From Ignavibacteria bacterium (GTDB lineage Bacteria > Bacteroidota > Ignavibacteria > Ignavibacteriales > Melioribacteraceae): a stretch of 36,512 bases of DNA. Under the pieces are notes generated by a model. It was given only the letters and a program-made list of their open reading frames with translations, was not told the origin of the DNA and ran no database searches. Each line of letters starts with the position of its first letter. Positions within the stretch are counted from its first letter, which is position 1. A program made the translations under genes and the position numbers. This document shows, piece after piece, positions 35,301-36,512 of this stretch. The stretch spans positions 1 through 36,512 of the forward strand of contig JAAYAN010000176.1 of assembly GCA_012719345.1 (NCBI GenBank). Direction: 5' to 3'.

Positions 35301-36292
35301 TCTAAAGTTGTTTTACCAATTACATCATCCCTTTTGTAACCGGTAATTTTGAGAAATGTATCATTTACTTCCAGCAGTTCGCTAGTAACTGAAGAGGTAA
35401 GAATAATTGATTCGGGAGACTTAATAAAAGCCTTTGCAAATCTTTCCTCAGAAAAACGAAGAGTTTCTTCTGCTATTACTCTCTCGGTAATATCTTGGTT
35501 AACACCGTACGCCCTAATGGGTTTTCCATTTTCATCTTTAGATACAAAAAACCTGACAATTATATAACCGATAGTTCCATCACCAAATCTTGCCTTATGT
35601 ACCAATTCTCGTTCATAGCCATTAAATGCACTTCTTGCTTCTTCAATTTCGTTTAAAATATTATCCCTATCATCTTGTAATAGGAATTTTTTTACATATT
35701 CGTCCGATTTTATAACATAACCGCCCATTTCACTGGCATTTGTGCGCATCATTTTATAGAACTGATCATTAAAATATAATTCGTTATTTATTAAATCGTG
35801 TTCCCAAAAACCTAACTTTGCAATATCAAGAACGCGAAATAATTTCTGCTGATTATCAAAGAATTCCTGCTCTAAAGTCCGCTTTTCAGTAACTTCATTT
35901 AACCTTACAAGAAAAATATTTTTGTTTTTTTCAAATACTTTAGATTTAAGCTCCATCCATTTGCTGTTTTTACATAACGGACAGAAATATATTATTTCAA
36001 TTCCGTTCTTAAATTTCGCTGTAAAATTGGTGACAACTTCTAAACAGGTCATCGTTTTACCGCCGAATTCTACTGACGCCAGTTCCAGCAATCCTGGGAA
36101 TTTCTTCGTTCTCCATTTTCCCGAATATTTTTTAGAGGTTTCTTCTGATAGTTCTTTCCAAGCTTTGTTTGTTTTAAGTAAATTTCCTTTAACATCAATA
36201 ATAGCTATGCATTCGTTAAAACATTCAATTATTTCGTCCGAACAGTCATTTATATATTCTTCCGATGATTTTTCAACGGTAGATTTCCTCAT
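32330..36292 (-). CDS. Multi-PAS sensor histidine kinase
   Basis: The 1320-residue protein has no membrane helix. It contains about seven PAS domains, several with PAC motifs (for example DENGKPIRAYGVNQDITERV, NIRWIRVKSFAILDESGKVC, ITDRREAEKELNKYRSQLE), and a GAF-like segment at about 670-810. The kinase core is HisKA (MASHEFRTPLTAILSSADLL, His near 1107) and HATPase (LIINLISNAIKYTPKDGKIY, DNGYGIDTEDQKRIFEPFFR, GTGLGLAIVKKAVDAH). All kinase motifs are intact. Ligands of the PAS domains (heme, flavin or small molecules) cannot be read. It lies 101 bases upstream of the LytTR regulator on the same strand, so the two probably form a pair. Confidence 0.92.
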   Translation of the reverse strand: MRKSTVEKSSEEYINDCSDEIIECFNECIAIIDVKGNLLKTNKAWKELSEETSKKYSGKWRTKKFPGLLELASVEFGGKTMTCLEVVTNFTAKFKNGIEIIYFCPLCKNSKWMELKSKVFEKNKNIFLVRLNEVTEKRTLEQEFFDNQQKLFRVLDIAKLGFWEHDLINNELYFNDQFYKMMRTNASEMGGYVIKSDEYVKKFLLQDDRDNILNEIEEARSAFNGYERELVHKARFGDGTIGYIIVRFFVSKDENGKPIRAYGVNQDITERVIAEETLRFSEERFAKAFIKSPESIILTSSVTSELLEVNDTFLKITGYKRDDVIGKTTLELNLWLKPEDREKYIKKLISGGKIVDFETQFRIKSGEIRDFRVSAESIELANEKCFLHFILDITENNKSKYQLQESEEKYRLLFENITQGFALHEIITNSENKPVDYRFLVVNPAFEKITGLKSNKVLGKTVKEILPKTENYWIEIYGEVALKGTTKFYENYTVELDKYFEVNSFSPKPGQFAVVISDITNRKKAEIALKESEEMIRQFAENVDAGFWIIDIATLKFVYINKAYPEIFNVSRKRLYENPLDLAPNIHPDDRDKIINIFQNLKFLDKTYLDDKFRVISPSGNIRWIRVKSFAILDESGKVCQRAGIVTNITKQEKINEVLSYVAELNQIQDELTVEGMVKNTFKQFEKTFQNESFYIVFVEKKNNINTFKIWISNKNNSELNKEKFIEKEGDIPEIWKECINKRKSIWKSNIKENRTSYLGQNIEVYNELVIPIFEKRRMKAIIGLINKKGEFLKEDAEVVELLIDNFWKILQRKKIEEELKYSEDRYRSIFEGSSAVMLLFNPETGIITDANKMACKYYGYQKSVLLKMSYFDLNIYPTQKIMDEIIKQRDFARKYFLAKHKTSNNAERDVEIFAGNIIIEKRPFIYCIVHDITDRREAEKELNKYRSQLEILVKKRTEELFQSEERFRKLSDTSKDYILRIDKDFKILYGNPEFANMLGLDVKRIVFSSLRDLNTSNVLIDFIDNLIESTIRSRKISRTELEYPSGIYTDWIFMPEFEDEDEISSVIAFGRDITERRKLEISLEESLEREKELGELKTNFISMASHEFRTPLTAILSSADLLEMFGRKWNEDKYLEHINKIQFSVQEMTSLINDVLVLSSGDFKKNNFHPRITNLKKVCSEIIENCKNDPLFDHELTYIYDPQKEEYLIDEKLIRQLIINLISNAIKYTPKDGKIYLRIKELISGHLEITVEDNGYGIDTEDQKRIFEPFFRGGNIGDKPGTGLGLAIVKKAVDAHKGLFDFNSQKGVGTKFTILIPID

Positions 36293-36400
36293 TATAAATA
36301 TTCCTATTATCTATGGTTAACTTTGAACAAGAGTTATTATCGGCAGATAATTTTTATTTTTTAAAGAATTGGATTATTGTTTTGCCCTTTTTGTATAAGT

Positions 36401-36511
36401 CTATTTTATTTCGAAACTTAAACCGTTCTTTTTTAATTCTTCGTATTTTGCTTCATCGAATTTATATAAACGAGCAACGCGATGAGGAACACCCTTTTGA
36501 AACTCTTCAAG
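36401..36511 (-). CDS. C-terminal end of an unidentified gene (partial, cut by the window edge)
   Basis: On the minus strand 36 codons run open to a TAG at 36403-36401: EEFQKGVPHRVARLYKFDEA, then KYEELKKNGLSFEIK. The codon use and the charged, regular C-terminus look like real coding sequence. The gene continues beyond the window. I do not recognise the family. It is upstream of and co-oriented with the PAS kinase, separated by 108 bases that probably hold the kinase promoter. Confidence 0.55.
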   Translation of the reverse strand, partial: LEEFQKGVPHRVARLYKFDEAKYEELKKNGLSFEIK

Positions 36512-36512
36512 T

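Overview
The window is AT-rich and densely coded. Secreted proteins have short signal peptides that often end in -AQ or -GQ, Shine-Dalgarno sites are generally weak with a few strong exceptions, and the tRNA genes do not encode the 3' CCA. There is a TonB/ExbBD cluster with an outer-membrane barrel, a membrane protein joining an HU-like and a SPOR domain, and a full chemotaxis gene set. Together these point to the Bacteroidota/Ignavibacteriota side of the FCB group, most likely an Ignavibacteria-like organism. That placement is inference from gene content, not from a marker gene.

Left edge (1-575): a decayed integration scar. A 106-residue N-terminal piece of a tyrosine recombinase lies beside the 5' half of a tRNA-Gln(CTG) that stops at the end of the anticodon loop. 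Next (705-2803, +) is a tight four-gene unit: NHL-repeat secreted protein, DUF2085 membrane protein (its reading frame is broken at an 11-T run), and two unrecognised membrane proteins. It collides tail to tail with the next operon.

2778-10806 (-) is an envelope operon, in transcription order: large TPR protein, outer-membrane beta-barrel with a TonB-box-like N-terminus, HU/SPOR membrane protein, ExbB, ExbD, TonB. Together they could make one energised trans-envelope system. A small OM barrel (+) and a secreted TPR protein (-) follow, sharing a bidirectional terminator, then tRNA-Leu(GAG).

12644-14721 holds an ECF sigma factor, a one-TM protein probably acting as its anti-sigma factor, and two Spy/CpxP-like secreted helical proteins, one in the operon and one divergent. 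A vWA-domain lipoprotein follows. At 16143-16616 a small GIY-YIG endonuclease ORF sits directly 3' of tRNA-Pro(CGG), its stop codon inside a second tRNA-Pro-derived fragment; a third degenerate tRNA-Pro copy lies on the other side.

16673-36292 (all -) is a signalling island. From the upstream end: a 1320-residue multi-PAS histidine kinase, a REC-LytTR regulator, a REC-HisKA-HATPase protein, a soluble MCP-like protein, STAS, CheY, CheA, a second receiver, CheW, a short CheR-like methyltransferase, an MBL-fold hydrolase, a poly-HAMP transmembrane MCP, an intrinsic terminator, then CheR, CheD and two tandem CheB. No flagellar or pilus genes are in view, so the output of the pathway cannot be read here. 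The right edge cuts through the 3' end of another minus-strand gene.

No gene-free stretch exceeds 300 bases. The longest gaps (446-704, 10807-11028, 12406-12643, 14722-14937) hold the tRNA fragment, the tRNA-Leu, terminators and unassigned promoter DNA. I saw no CRISPR array, insertion sequence transposase or rRNA.
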